A stretch of 64,000 nucleotides of DNA from Lepidodermella squamata (GCA_047495785.1 JBLDXI010000003.1:620001-684000); one strand, 5' to 3'; counted from the first letter of the stretch, positions 22,795 through 35,267 are shown. The notes: a model not told the origin generated them from the sequence alone. Made by a program: numbers and translations.

Positions 22795-23462
22795 GCATTC
22801 GCAACAAGCTCACAGCCTCACAGTCGCCCTTGCTACATTGATGTCTCAGTATGCCATGAAATGATGCACCGCACGTGAATATAGACCGCAAACATCTCTA
22901 AATGATATTATTGTGAAAATCGCGGTCTAATAAGCGTTTTTCAGATGCGGTCAATGCTACACACTGCATTCAACAAGGCCGAAAATTTCACGCTTATTTG
23001 GAACAATAAAAATTTCAATAGGTTCAATAAGTAATTTGCACATGGTGGTCCAAATGAAATTAAAAAATTCACTAACCTGAATCACATGACTGACATAATC
23101 GGAGAGGGACAACACCGAATTCGTTGTCTCAGGCTTCGTTACGCGAGCGCATCCGACTCAGGCAATTCTATTCGGCCGATTGGAGCTGGATGAATTCCCG
23201 ATATCATAGTGATATGGCGTCTCATCTAAAATGAGAAAATGAGAGTAAATAAGCGGAAAAAGCGGGAATTATTTTGAATCTCGAATAGCAGCAAAATTAA
23301 TCGCCTTATGACTTTTTTCAAAATAAAATACGCTCTAATCATGAAATCCATTGTCACAGGACATGCCGGGTTTAATTTTTCGGAAGCTACGGTAGTTAAC
23401 ATAAGTGAGGTTTGATCGACAAATGCGGTTTCTCAGCTGTTCAATTTGTTTGCCATTTCACT
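22795..23462 (-). repeat. R1 long form A, copy 1
   Basis: Blocks: cacagcctcacagtcg, gaatatagaccgcaaac, cggtctaataagcgttttt, aaatttcacgctta, tggtccaaatgaaatt, catctaaaatgagaaaatg, cattgtcacaggacatgccg, gtttgccatttc. Colinear with 33,045-33,722 and 41,867-42,548. On the minus strand the final codons before the donor-like gttagtga read LSDYVSHVIQ. Confidence 0.75.
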
Positions 23463-23464
23463 GC

Positions 23465-24755
23465 GAGAATGAAAATGAAGCGGCGTTCAAAATTCTGCGA
23501 AAATATGCTCGTCAAATAATAATTGCTTCCTCTACATTTACCTTTGTTAAACGTTTTCAAATGAGAACAAGGTTCCCTCTCCAGCTGATCTGGGCTGTTG
23601 AATGTGTGGAAAGTTCATCGGTCAGGACAAGGCCGAAGATCGTTGTTATCCCCTGATGGCGGCGATGGCGATGCCACCGATTGCGACGATTACAACCTCA
23701 CTAATGCGAACGACTGGTCGCAAGTCGCGGTGGCTGTTGCCTGTTGCCCGTATTTTTTTCGCTGAAGACCTCGGAAATAATTTCCTATTTCAATTACAAT
23801 GCGCGGACGACCGTCCACCGTTCCCGAAATAGTACCGATCCACAAACATGTTTCGTTGAAATAGGCTGAACATTCCGCTGATGCTTATCGAAGGCGCTGA
23901 GGCTACTCTCTAACCGCCGGAGACGAGATGGCATCATGCGTCAGACGAATGCGAACGATAAACTTGGAACCACCTTTAATCTCTCGCAAAACCGGAGCTG
24001 GATAAATAAGTGAACACGAACTACTCCGATCTGGATAAGGTAGATGCCGAATATGATTTCTTCAGCGAATCAAACGAACTATTAGCCTTAGAGGTCGATG
24101 ACGACGTCTTTGACATTTCATTTCATTGATTCAAATCAATAACTCAAATCTGAAATGGTCTGGCCATTGAAATTTCGCGTCGCAATGTTTATACATACTT
24201 GTTACCTCTCTGTTCTAGAAAACTGCCTGATCCTTTTAGTTAGCTATCCATCTCATCATCTTAATTGCTGTCATCCTTTACGTCAGACATGGTACAACAG
24301 TGATACGGTCACATCTGCATCAGATACGGTCAAATTCTTTGTCTAATCGGCACCTGGAGGCAATCTTACTGGCCCGCCTCAGATCTCGGCACCGGCATCT
24401 GTAGGCGATCAGAACCAGGCACCTGAATCTGAAGACAACATCAATGTCGTTCTGACAACATTCTCAACGACGTTGAGAATGTTATTCCGCTAATAGCTGC
24501 TCCTCCCCAGGTTAGTCCAAAAATTATTCAACTACGACGTCGACGACATTGCTAATTATTTCATATTTTGCAGGCAGTTCCCGACCTGATTGCCGGCGCT
24601 GTTGATCTACCACTGGATATCGACCAGGACATGGAATTAATATTACACATGGATTAATCTTGTTAAGTCTTTTGTTCGCTCGTGCTCTTTCACTGAAGCT
24701 ATACTGTTTTCACTTTCAAGTTGTACCATAATTTTGTCGATGCTAAATTTTCAGA
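23465..24755. other. No recognisable gene
   Basis: Short frames only. Asp/Glu-rich pieces near 24,000-24,120 and 24,360-24,660 may be degraded coding sequence, but no domain is visible. Confidence 0.5.
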
Positions 24756-24759
24756 TCTA

Positions 24760-24875
24760 CAGGGTGTTCGCGTAATAATACTTTTCTAAAAATAGCTTTG
24801 CTACTTTTTGCATTCATTTGAGCTTTTTTGTAGCTATTTTTAGCTCACCCAGAGTATTATTACGCGAACGCCCTG
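24760..24875. mobile_element. 116-bp Tc1/mariner-type MITE with TA target duplication
   Basis: Ends CAGGGTGTTCGCGTAATAAT and, inverted, CAGGGCGTTCGCGTAATAAT. TA lies directly outside both ends (24,758-59 and 24,876-77). The inside also pairs (aaaaatagc / gctattttt), so nearly the whole element folds back. The cagggtg start is typical of mariner-like ends. Confidence 0.9.
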
Positions 24876-25134
24876 TATTTACACCATCTGATAATAACTA
24901 TGCTCCTTTTCATCGTATTCGCCCATCTAAAAGTCGTTTAGATTGCCGATTGAAAGCCTGCGAGAAAGTGTCTCAACATCACAGAAATTTCTGGAAGCGC
25001 CTTCAGCCCTCGTCCCGCTTTCCCTGGCCGTCACGACCAAGTGTCAAGTTCCTCAAGTTCGGCGAATTCGAAGTCAAAACAACGGCGATCAGACCGTCGC
25101 CTGTTCATCGCTTAAAACAAACCAGATGTCTTCG

Positions 25135-25257
25135 CGATTGAAAAAAATCTCTTTTAATAGAAGACTTGTACATTTCTGGAATAAACTGAATCATAGGGCG
25201 TGTCAGTGCCGTGCCGACAAGCTCAAGATGGTCTGGCACTCGGTTCGCTTGGCGTGA
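25135..25257 (+). pseudogene. LINE C-terminal tail fragment
   Basis: Reads FNRRLVHFWNKLNHRACQC, matching the 'F..R.V..WN.LP..V' tail that closes CR1/Jockey-like LINE proteins and resembling the clearer copy at 59.5 kb. Short, with no upstream domain in frame. Confidence 0.4.
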
Positions 25258-25278
25258 ATTTGATTATCGTTACGCAAA

Positions 25279-25630
25279 GTGATTTACCGTTCTCCGCAAC
25301 AAGTCACGCGTTATATTCGGATATTAAAGAGAACTAGATTCGAAACAAACTCAAAGTTCACGCTGGCGGAATTCGAATCCAAAATGAAGGCTGCAAGCTA
25401 TGGACCTGGTAAAGGATTCAGCCGGATTCAACGAACATTTTGTTTATGCCATCAAACACGAAGTGGCTGATTTAGAGGTGGAAGGCAACGACGAAGACAA
25501 AGAACTTGATGGCGAGCCTGCCTATCTGGGTGGTCCCTTTGGTTGGATATTAGCCGGCGATATTTTTAAGAACGCCGAAAAATCCACATGTGCGACGACA
25601 AACGAAGCATATAATGAACGTTATATTTAA
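25279..25630 (+). other. Two overlapping open frames, unrecognised
   Basis: A frame with RSPQQVTRYIRILKRTRF passes, after one frame change near 25,400, into an acidic frame ending DIFKNAEKSTCATTNEAYNE. Continuity suggests one degraded coding piece. Family unknown. Confidence 0.25.
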
Positions 25631-26024
25631 CATTGAATAATCGAATCCGCGCGCGATTTCGCTACAACGCAAGACCACGTGTGTGCTACGTTCACAACTA
25701 CTTTCATTTACACGATTTTTGATCTGTTTGTTCGAGGTGTTGCTGAACGTGGCCGAGTATCGTTTTTCTGAGATTTGTCAACTTTTCAAGAAATGACATG
25801 CCAAGATGCTGGAAAATCTTACCAATCGCATCCTTCCACAAATTATATTCCAGCCAATAGCGATTTTGTGGATTCTTTGGTTCCACTAAGAAAACAAATT
25901 TAAGCAACATTTAAAAATCAAATATAAATATAAATATACAAGTTACCCTTATGGACTGGTGCCATCAACTGGTCCCACTGCCATCGGCCATCATCAATTC
26001 ATCCCTCGGCTACAGCTTGCTAGT

Positions 26025-26185
26025 GTTATACGGATCCTCCAGATATTGAAGCGCTATCAGTGCAATCTAACATGAGAAAATGTAGAGAGTATTAAATCAA
26101 CGGGAATGAAATGTGAATAAATTTTGGATTAACAAATAGCAAACTGAATCCTTGGAAATTCTTTTGTATTTCACACTTCGTGCTG
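26025..26185 (-). repeat. R1 core, copy near 26.1 kb
   Basis: gttatacggatcctccagat, caatctaacatgagaaaatg, attaaatcaacggga and aaactgaatccttgg appear in the usual R1 order, without the long A or B flanks. Confidence 0.6.
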
Positions 26186-26773
26186 TTGACGCTCAAACAA
26201 CAGATCGGAACTACATTAACAGACGCTCATTTCAAGTACTGAATGGCCTATGCGCTGAGCAGGCATTGAGCCGAGCACTGGATATTGTCGAAATGTCGAA
26301 AGGCAGATAAGTAGTTTGAATAAATGCAGCAGGAGAGGGCACAGTCTAGGCGACCAAATATGAATATGTGATGCATGTTTTTGGTTCCGATCTAAAATCT
26401 AAATTGCTTCGCTACTGGCCCTTGTGTTCGACGCCTTATCAGGTTGAGGTTTGAATGGTCATGTTGTGGGACGAGCATTCTTGGATTCCAGAGCGAAATG
26501 TGCGTACTGAAGAAATTTACGGCTATCCATTCAATCCCAAATCACTCAAGACAGGTGGCTCAATGCGGCTTCTCCACTGTTCTTCCACTGTCGACTGTCA
26601 ATTATGCGACTATTTTACCGCAGATATGGCACAGAAGTCTGTTTATATGCGGCGTGACGTTTTCTCAAGTCTCAACTGATGCTTTGCCGTATACTGATGC
26701 TCGTACCGTTTACTTTCCTTATAATTCATTTTCTCATTTCTAGTTAAATTAAAAACCCTACCTCTTACCAACC

Positions 26774-27976
26774 ATGTCTAACAATGAAAATACCAATGTT
26801 GATATTCCCATGTTCGATGAGGAGCATGGGGCGGGCATCGAAGAGCCAACGGCTCAGCCCACCGGCCAAAGCCAACAACAGCAACAACTTTCTTGCAAAC
26901 AATTGTCAAATTCAATAAAATCTTCCCCGAACCAAGAAGTTCCTCCTCATCCATGAAGGATTTTTACACTAGGACGCAGCAAGCAGGCGAATCGATCGAA
27001 GCATACGCTTCGGCCCTTCGTTTGCTTGCGGCGCGCCTCGGGGTAGAAGTCGACACCCTAATAAACACCTTTTACGAAGGCCTGACGATAAAGTCCGCCT
27101 GGCGCTCAAAACAGCCACAAAGCCCACGTTTGACTGTACAGTAGCCCTGTATTGTCAGCCTATAGGGAATGAAGCAAAATGAAAAATATCATTTGCCCTA
27201 TATTTCAGATATCAAGGACTCAAAGACGGCTTCAGAAAAAGCTTTCGACGGCGTAATTGCCCGCCTCGTCAATCTCGAGCGAGCAGACAAGGCCGCATCC
27301 AGCGCTATTGGCAACCTTGGCGCAACTGTCAGTGGCAATGCTAACAGCGGGCAAGCGGCTCCGGCCAGAAGCGGCGACGCTTCGGCTCAACCTAGCAGGC
27401 CATGTGTATCTGGTGCCACTGCACCGACCACAAATCAATCGCCTGTCGGCACGCCAAGGAGTGCGACTGCTGCGGCCGCAAAAACCACAGTCCGCGACGG
27501 GTTCGACATCTCTCCGTTTTCACCTCGACATTCGACCTCGACACCGGCGACTCATTGAACGATCTGTTCCAAGGCTTCACGCTACCTCAATGATTTCGGG
27601 ATTCCTTCCGGCTAGCAATCCGTCGATAATAACTGTCTCTGGTGGTTGGAAACTCACAAACAAACACCGAACGAAGCCACCACTAGAAGGGCGACCACGC
27701 TACCCGCGGAACCAGCTGTCAGTAGCAAAAGCACACGCGTCAAGCAAACGCAAGACCGCTAAAAAACGTTCAACGGCGCCCCAATCCTCAGCACCAAGGT
27801 CACCTGCACCCGGCTCCTCCGCTTGTTCTGGACCGAGAAAGCCCGGACAACCAAGGGGTGCGAAAGACACAGTGAAACGGAAACCACGCAGTAAAACTGG
27901 ATCGGCAAAGAAACCAAACAAAGACAATTATGATGATGGAGGTGGTGATATTATTATCGAAAATGATGATAATTGA
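26774..27976 (+). pseudogene. gag / CCHC / AT-hook retroelement polyprotein, copy 2, frameshifted
   Basis: Starts MSNNENTNVDIPMFDEEHGA, then a retrotransposon-gag segment (DFYTRTQQAGESIEAYASAL, LINTFYEGL). A helical linker follows, then a CCHC region in another frame (27,402: CIWCHCTDHKSIACRHAKEC, CDCCGRKNH), and finally Ser/Pro-rich sequence with an AT-hook-like RKPGQPRGAKDTVKRKPR and an acidic end. At least two frame changes and a deletion break it. The order links the gag relic at 20.97 kb and the AT-hook frame at 18.17 kb to one family. No protease or RT is seen. Confidence 0.7.
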
Positions 27977-27979
27977 TGC

Positions 27980-29329
27980 TTTTATGAATCTGCAAATTAG
28001 TTGAATGTTTTGTATTTGCGAGCCATACATCAAGGTGATCTCGTGATCTCGTTGGAAAGCTAACATTGATGGGGATACGCCCGCATCCCGCATGATTAGA
28101 TGCAGGTCTCACAACCGCGAATATCCGAATAATATTCTGTTAGCAAATTAATTCGTTTTGTGGTAAAATTGGGGCATAAGCGAGCAGATCAAAGAGGATT
28201 AATTTCAAACACAACTTATCAACATGGCTGTTACATGGCTGCAACAATTCTTCAACGAGAAGCCAAATGATGAGTCTGAGGCGACATCTACGCGACTTGC
28301 AAAAATGGTCACTTGAGAGAATAAACCCTCGACTCCACCCCAGTAACAACAAGCTATGATCTGCGAAGCGAAGCGCTTTTTGAGTCCTAATCCTTGAGGA
28401 TAGGCATGCCCCCCACATTGGCGCTATTGCAAACGCTTTTTAGGAGGTTCTGCCACCAGGTCGTCTGATTCCAGGTGAGCGCCGGCCTGACGAGACATAG
28501 ATGACAACGATCAGCGCAATGTTGACATTCAGGACGCGCTGATTCTTAACGATCGTTTTCGATACGCTTACGGACGACTTTTAGGAGGAATGTTTTTGGA
28601 AACGTTTCTACTTTGGTCATTTGCCTGGAAGTGTTGGGAGACAAGGAGCTGTGGGTTGGTTGTCACTATTCTTTGCGGAGGGTGCTGTGTTAAGCTGGTT
28701 GACTCGAGCATATAATGGGACGAATGGGCAAGGTGGAAAAATTATTCGAAGGTTCGCTTTCTATCAATTAATGAACCACCCGATGCTTGAAAATTGCGCC
28801 GGAACGATGACTAACGAAATAGAGGTAGACTAACGAAATAGACTAACGAACTATTCTCGAATTCCTCGGTGAGGAGGAGCTGCCGCTTAACTTTCGATTC
28901 TACAACACGGCTGTGATTAATCATGAAAGCTACGATGGCAGACTGCTTCGACGTGGTGCTAGGAGACGCTTGCCACGCTCATTCGGCGTTGTTTTTCAAG
29001 AAAATTCACAGTCTTACATGATACATATGTATATCGTATATCGGTTGTAGAGGCTAATTATATTTACAACAGGGGGCTGGCGATCGAGGAAAATATCCCT
29101 AACGTTGGCCAACGAATTATGAATTTTCTGGATGTGCTCGCGCGAAACTCTAAACGCCCGCAGAGCTGCCGTAGCTTCGGTAGAGGTTCTAGCCCAGCGT
29201 CTATTTTTCATCCCATTTTTGAGCGAGCTTTTTTTTACGTCATTCCATGGCAGTTGGGCGAAGAAAGTTGTGCCACTTAGAGTGTTATAACTTCGTGTTT
29301 ATAAATTTTGATTACTCTCGTGAAAGAAG
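27980..29329. other. No recognisable gene; holds one copy of a 60-bp repeat
   Basis: Positions 28,130-28,188 (ggtaaaattggggcataagc...) recur at 60,300-60,362, just downstream of the ankyrin pseudogene. The frame at 28,621-28,833 shows no family. Confidence 0.5.
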
Positions 29330-29680
29330 GCAAATCTGATCCACGATATTCTGCCGATTTTACCGGTGGTCCAATGAAATTACAAATTCACAAACCATAA
29401 TCGCAGCACTGAAATTATCCAGCGAGGAGTAAATTTCGAAGTCGTCGGGTGGATTCGCTGAAGGTCGGTGCGGTCGTCGTCACCCGAGCGCGTCAGCTCA
29501 AGGCATTTCCATTCGGCCGTTCAGAGAACGTCTCCCGATACCATTGCGTCTTATCTAAAATAAAAGTAAAGTAAATCACCGGAAATGAAGCGGGAATCTA
29601 TTTTGAATCTTCGAATATCAGCGAATTAATCCACCTGATGAAATTCTTTTCAAAATTGAATCGGAATCACCCCTGTCAGC
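29330..29680 (-). repeat. R1 long form B, copy 2 (truncated)
   Basis: Has taccggtggtccaatgaaat, attcacaaacc, cggtgcggtcgtcgtcaccc, gcatttccattcggccg and gtcttatctaaaat. It lacks the finger-like distal part. The minus-strand exon-like frame has a small indel before SSLDNFSAAIM. Confidence 0.65.
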
Positions 29681-30012
29681 AGGCAAGCAGGCTCCCGTCT
29701 TTTGAATTGGTGTGCAACAAAATGTCTTCATTGTCCTAGCGATCGATACGTGGCTAATTTTAAGCTTTTTAACCGATCTAGGATGAAACCGTCCTATGAA
29801 TTATTCTCCTATAATTCCCAAAATCTGTGCCCTTCTCCGTCGCAACTCTTTGCGCTCGGTAATGCCGAATACAGATCCGAGGATGGGCGAACTTTGAGGA
29901 CTAAAAAGGCATGCCACTCTAGGTCTTATAGTAAGTGGATAAGATGAACATTTCCGTATGACGAAGTTAGATTAATTCAGTCAAGCCGACACTCCCAATT
30001 ATTCATTTTGCA

Positions 30013-30453
30013 ATGCGTTGCTATCTGCGTCCAGGCAATGTTGATGCGCAGGCGACGGCATTTTTTCTGTTATTGATGGACGTCTGGTTCGATTGCCTCC
30101 ACGGCAACAAGGAGTTAGTTCATGGGGACCTTCTTAATTTGAAGCCTAACATTGGTCCGTACCACGTGTCTGATGATAAACGTCTCGTCTGGTTGGAGGA
30201 AACCTTTGTTCCGCTGATCAAGAAGATAAATCTGCAAAACAAGAAGGACGAAACGTCGCTCTGGTGGCAAGCTAATCGCGGTCTCCAAGAGACCTCGCTT
30301 AATTCTGTTAGTCTTGTTCGCCACGCTCTGGGTAAACCCGTCCAAACTTTCGTACCAGCTCGTGCTAACCACGACCATAATGAAGCCCTATTCAGCCAAT
30401 TTCGGCGTGACAGTGGCTCTTCAAAATCAAATCCTAACATGGCGGAAATCTAA
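30013..30453 (+). pseudogene. P-element/THAP9-like transposase C-terminal fragment
   Basis: An open frame of 146 codons. TAFFLLLMDVWFDCLHGNKE resembles the 'T..F...FN.LFDxLN' segment, and ARANHDHNEALFSQFRRDSG with SNPNMAEI resembles the 'NQD.LE..F..IR...G....P' motif near the end of P-family transposases. N-terminal THAP and catalytic parts are absent. It is the only P-type coding piece in the window. Confidence 0.6.
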
Positions 30454-30551
30454 AGAAGGGCCGGTATTTTGCGTCACGGCGGTGGTTTTTTTGGGGCGTG
30501 CTATCATTTCAAAACCCTAGCCTTTGACGATATACCACCTTTTCCATGTGA

Positions 30552-30755
30552 ACCGTCCCGCCTGCTGCACTGGTAAAACAGAAGTGAACTCGAACCTGAA
30601 CAAGATGATTCTGGCATGAAAACTTTTTTGATACTTATATTTGAGATTATATAGCTCATACTTGCTCATAGAAATAAGCAATTGTTCAAATCCTCACTCT
30701 TATTTTGCTACGACCAATTTTATCTTCCAATATTTGATTCTATGAATTATTTTTT
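30552..30755 (+). repeat. R3 repeat, copy 2
   Basis: cctgctgcactggtaaaaca, gatacttatatttgagatta, tattttgctacgaccaattt and tatttgattctatgaatt align with the copies at 16,895 and 50,262. Confidence 0.7.
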
Positions 30756-32190
30756 CTATCGTTTTTTCTTAGTGATTAAATTGACGAAGATTTTGATAAT
30801 GCACTTCTGTGCTAGCAATTCTGAAGCTGACTGAGGCCACGTCGACCGATTCTGACCAATCCCAAAAATTGCGGGGAAAAGATTCAAGAACCCGATGCTC
30901 CTACAACCGGCTTCAAAATGCGGCAACTAGATATGCAGCCAGTGCAGCAAATCAGCTTATAGCAGCCACAGCTTTGAACAATTAGGTCGGTATCAAGCAT
31001 CGAGCGACAGAGAGCACCGTCGGATACGTAAACGTCTGCAGACGATTTCAATATCGGCATAACTTCGACAGCTTACTATTTACCATGTTTTTTTACATTG
31101 AAGTTCACAGGCGGCAAGTCGGGAGATGGAGGTGAGTACGAACAGGACGACGGGGCCGAGTTCGCTGCCAAGCTAAAACCTAGCTTGCCGAAAAATACTG
31201 CGACACGTATATCGGAATGACTATCCACATTCATTTTCTTTTTGAAGATTGATTACTCATTTGCGAATAATACATGGTGGACGTCCCTTTCGGCAACGAT
31301 GAAGGGATACTTTTTGCGGCTGCAGTAGCTTCTGAAGTTGACCCCAGCACTGATTAAAGCTCAGCCCCAAAGAAACCGACATCCTGGAACAGTGTTAGAA
31401 TTTTCGTATGTATGGCTGTAACGATTGCACTCTGATTGCGAAGACTAGCATGCCTGATATGAGTGAACCATGAACCTGATATTTCGCCATTGCTTTTCTG
31501 CGTATACATTGACGGCTTGGAAGCGTTCGCTGTCTCCCGCTTCCAGACGATGTGTTGTTACTTTCTGCTCACAACCGCGAGATGGACGCCTCGCCAAATA
31601 TGGACGTGAAAACCATCTAACGGTCCTACCATCTAAAATCTAAGATTTCAGAATAACATGTATGAAAGCATGTAAAATCATGTCAAAGGAAAATCTAGCT
31701 CAAAATCGCGACGAAAAGCGTTGTATAATGCTGTTTTAAATTGTAGAAGCAAGTGAACATTTGTTGGGAGCAAAAGCTTTGGGGCAAGTGACCCGTAGCA
31801 AGAGAACTTCGGAGCGAGTGAACTCGGGAGCAAGTGACCGGGAGCAAGTGAAGGAGCAACTGACCATACCACAGCTGCAAGAGTGGTATGGTCAGTTGGC
31901 GGCCCACTTGTCAGCGACCCACCCTGCCAATACACCATTCGATTTGCCAAGTCGAGTAAATTTGAAGAATATATAGACATGTGATGTCCAGTGGCCATTA
32001 AGGCATACTGACCACGAACAATATGTGAAAATCTGCGATTTAAAATTTGACTTAAAGCTGTCCAGATGACACTATTTCCAGTCGTATTGACATCAAGGTA
32101 GCATATGGATAAGATTTGGCGCGCGAATTTCAGTGCTCATTTCGACTAAACCAACTCTGCTATCATTTCTAAATTCCTCATTTCTCTGCT
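30756..32190. other. No gene; short degenerate ggagcaagtga repeats near 31,770-31,860
   Basis: The word ggagcaagtga occurs in several imperfect tandem copies right before a strong hairpin (31,857-31,898). The rest is unremarkable. Confidence 0.5.
31857..31898. repeat. Perfect 16-bp stem hairpin
   Basis: caactgaccataccac and gtggtatggtcagttg are exact reverse complements around a 10-base loop. No T-run follows, so it is not a simple terminator. It could be the tip of a foldback element. Confidence 0.8.
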
Positions 32191-32193
32191 ATC

Positions 32194-33043
32194 TTGGAAA
32201 TGACATCAGCTGAAGAAGTTTTGTCAAAACTTGCCAACTGGAGAGAACTTAATTTATCGTCGAAGTCAAGAGTTGGGCTATGCAGATTTGTTTTATTTTT
32301 CCCTTTATCCCTACAGGGCGAGATGAAGACTCGGTATGGGCCTATGTCAGCAAGAAGCTGCATAAGGACGAAGATTGGGATCACAGGAAGTATGCTTACG
32401 AACAGTATCGCGAAGAGATGCGTAAGAAAGGAGGCGGAGGTACTTCGAAACACCTCGAAGAACTCGAACAACGCAACCAATTGCCACCTGCTGAGCAGTT
32501 CGTCGTCAAAGTACCATTTACGGAGACGTTCAACCCGGTTGCAAAGAAAAGCGGAACACTCCGAAACGGTAAACCCCGCATGAAATTCAAATTTGACACA
32601 GGTTGGGCACTCTGCGCGACACTTCCAAGCCAGTCACGGGTTGTCGCATCTTCTTCGATACTCATGGCATTTCCCAGGGCACACGAATAGCAACTGGGAA
32701 CGGCGAATGCCAATATTCTAAGTGCCGAAAGTTCGAATTCCACTGTGATTTGGACGGGCATGCTTCTGGCTTTCGAGCCTAAAGTTGTTTCAGGTAGTAA
32801 TTACAGAGTTTTTGAAGACCCATTTATCTATTTAAACTGGCAGGAACCTTCAATCATGACGGAGAGCCTCGAGTCGAAATGATTTCCGGCGCAAAACGCG
32901 ATGAAATGGCCGAAGAGCTCAAGAAGACGACAGCGAAAAAGTTGCATGGCGAAATTATGGGGGAAATTCCTAGAAAAGACTTCCCTGATCTTATTCTGAA
33001 TAATTCTGCCTTGAAAGGGTTAATATACCGAAAACTTGAATGA
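32194..33043 (+). pseudogene. Probable MULE-type N-terminal protein segment, intron-split and frameshifted
   Basis: An acceptor-like ccctacag at 32,320 precedes GRDEDSVWAYVSKKLHKDE and FTETFNPVAKKSGTLRNGK. In a second frame a Cys/His pattern follows (CQYSKCRKFEFHCDLDGH). After another acceptor-like ggcag come HDGEPRVEMISGAKRDEMAE and LHGEIMGEI, ending at 33,043. The 'H.G..R.ISG.KR' followed by a helix resembles the region upstream of the catalytic core in animal MULE/FLYWCH proteins; this is from general recall, not alignment. R1 form A begins immediately after it. Confidence 0.4.
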
Positions 33044-33044
33044 A

Positions 33045-33722
33045 TGACATGTTTTTGAAAATCGCGGTCTAATAAGCGTTTATTAGCTGCGCTCCATGCT
33101 ACAGACTGCTTTCCATGACATTCAACATGGCCGAAAATTTCATCTCAAAATCAGCAACCACATCGCTCGCGCGATAGGTGTCCGCAAATTTCACGCTAAT
33201 TTGAAACAATAAAACTTTCCTTAAAGTTTCGATAGGTAGTATGCACATTTCCCGGTGGTCCAAAGTCCAAATGAAATTACTAATTCACAAACCTGGATCA
33301 CATCACTGACATTATCGGCGTAGGGACATCGCCGAATTCGCCGAATTTCGCGGTCTTCGTTACGTGAGCGCATCCGGCTCAGGCATTTCGATATGGCCGG
33401 TTGGAGCTGGGTTGTACGGACGGATCTCCCGATATCATAGTGCTATGGCGCATCCTCTAAAATGAGAAAATAAATCTGGAGTAAGTCATCAAAAATAAAG
33501 CGGGACTCTATTTTGAATCTCGAACAGAAGCATAATTGAACTTCTTCATGAATTGTTTTTTTCAAAAAAAATTCGCTCAACTCATTGATCAATTGTCACC
33601 GGGCATGCCGGCTTTACACATTCGGGAGCTACTGTGGTTAACATTAGCGAGATTTGATTTACAAATGCGGCATCTCCGCTGCTCTTCCATTATCAGCTGT
33701 TTGCCATTGCGCTGTTGACTAA
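33045..33722 (-). repeat. R1 long form A, copy 2
   Basis: Includes tcgcggtctaataagcgttt, ggccgaaaatttca, cccggtggtccaaa, ggctcaggcatttcgatatg and cattatcagctgtttgcca. Here the exon-like minus-strand frame is open from KCLSRMRSRNEDRE to ADNVSDVIQ. Next to it the minus strand also reads EEQRRCRICKSNLANVNHS before a stop. Confidence 0.75.
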
Positions 33723-34149
33723 CTGTTTGCCACTGCGGATACGGCCCACTGTTGCAATTATGGCGGTGGGCATATCGCAAGCTCGAAGGACTGTCCTTCG
33801 CACCGGCCCTCGGCTGGCTGAAGCGAAAGTTTCATGAGTCGGGTGGTAACGGGTCGGGGGGGTGCCATCACTCAAAATTAGGATAGTTAATTAAGATGAT
33901 GGGATAATTAAGAAATGGGATAGTTGGGTTCCCACTGTGGATGGGAGAAGGAGATCCCGCCGGTCCGTCCGCGATCTTCCGTCACGCGTGACGCCGTAGG
34001 GGCATAATTTGATCTGCCCGATCGGCGTCCATTTCGGAGCTATCTCTGCGGCCTTCGCCATTCGACCCTGTTCAGGCGCAGTTCCAGGTCGATGCGACCC
34101 GTTATCACAACCAGTATCAACATAGTCCGGCTGATGGGCCGACGCTAAG

Positions 34150-34898
34150 TAAGGAGCTGATCTGCCCATTTTGCTCTAAAGCGAAGCCCAAGAAGAATTT
34201 CCGGCGACATTGCCTTGCTTGCGCCAACAATGGTAGAGCGAGCGAAGGAAATGCTGAAGCTGAAATAGCCGCTGCGATTTCCGCCGCTGAAAGCTGAAAC
34301 ACCCGAGGAGCACAACACCAGGCTGATCAGAGAAAAAGTGACTACAACCCTAAAAAGTCGCTGAAATCGTAAGCAAACCATGCGGAACGTCGTCGCAATT
34401 TCCATGTCGCCATCAAAACTGTTTACTAATTTTAGGCAGGAAAATATGAAGTCTTCATCGAGGCGCAAAGCTAAAATGTATGATATTCTTGAGCGCGGCA
34501 GGCGCCTTTACAATGCACATTCTGTCTTTCTCAACATGACATGGCAGCGGACCCAGCGTCACCTCATCGAGCTATTGAAGCGTATCAACCTTGTCGGTAA
34601 CATCTCAACCATATTGCCATCCAATTCCAAAGCGAGGACGCAATCAAGAACAAGAGCCATCTATCTTTATATGGACATTCACGTCACGGATGCCCCCGAT
34701 ACTATCACCAGAAAGATTTGTTGCGATCCGCGTGAGTTTTTCTCTGAGCACTATGGCACCGACTATGAGTCGCTCGGGCGCTTCGGTTTTGTGAAGAATT
34801 TCGACCACTTTATTTTAGAGCCTTTTTCCCGGCAAAAACCAAACAGAACGTTTCTCAACAACTTGGAACGTTTGACGTGTTTGTGGATTGCAGTTTGA
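34150..34898 (+). other. Unrecognised coding-like region with a single C2H2-like motif
   Basis: At 34,150-34,230 a frame reads LICPFCSKAKPKKNFRRHC, a C-x2-C-x11-H-x3-C pattern. A separate open frame (34,380-34,898, 172 codons) has a basic first half and ICCDPREFFSEHYG further on. They may be pieces of one element. Family unknown. Confidence 0.35.
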
Positions 34899-35267
34899 CG
34901 ATCAAGATGGCAAACCTATTTCTGGAGCAAGTAGTATTTACCTGATAGTAGTCGTCATGTTTTCCTTGGCTCGCCTATGGCCATTCGGGCTCAACTTTAG
35001 CAATTCAACGTGCTGTTGAAAATGTCCCACAAAAGGTCACCATGGCTGCCGAACCGGGCTTGATGGCCAAACGGGCAAAGAAATATCAAAAGATTAATGA
35101 AAAAATTTCTAAAATTGTTGATGTTTTCGTTGCCAAACCCAGCAAAGACAAACAGCTCGTTTACGCGACGCTGGACAAACCGTCGGTTAACATGCTCTCT
35201 TTATCAAAACTATATAAATCAGACTTGTTGATTTCTCACATATCAAATTTTTGCGTCATTAAATTCG

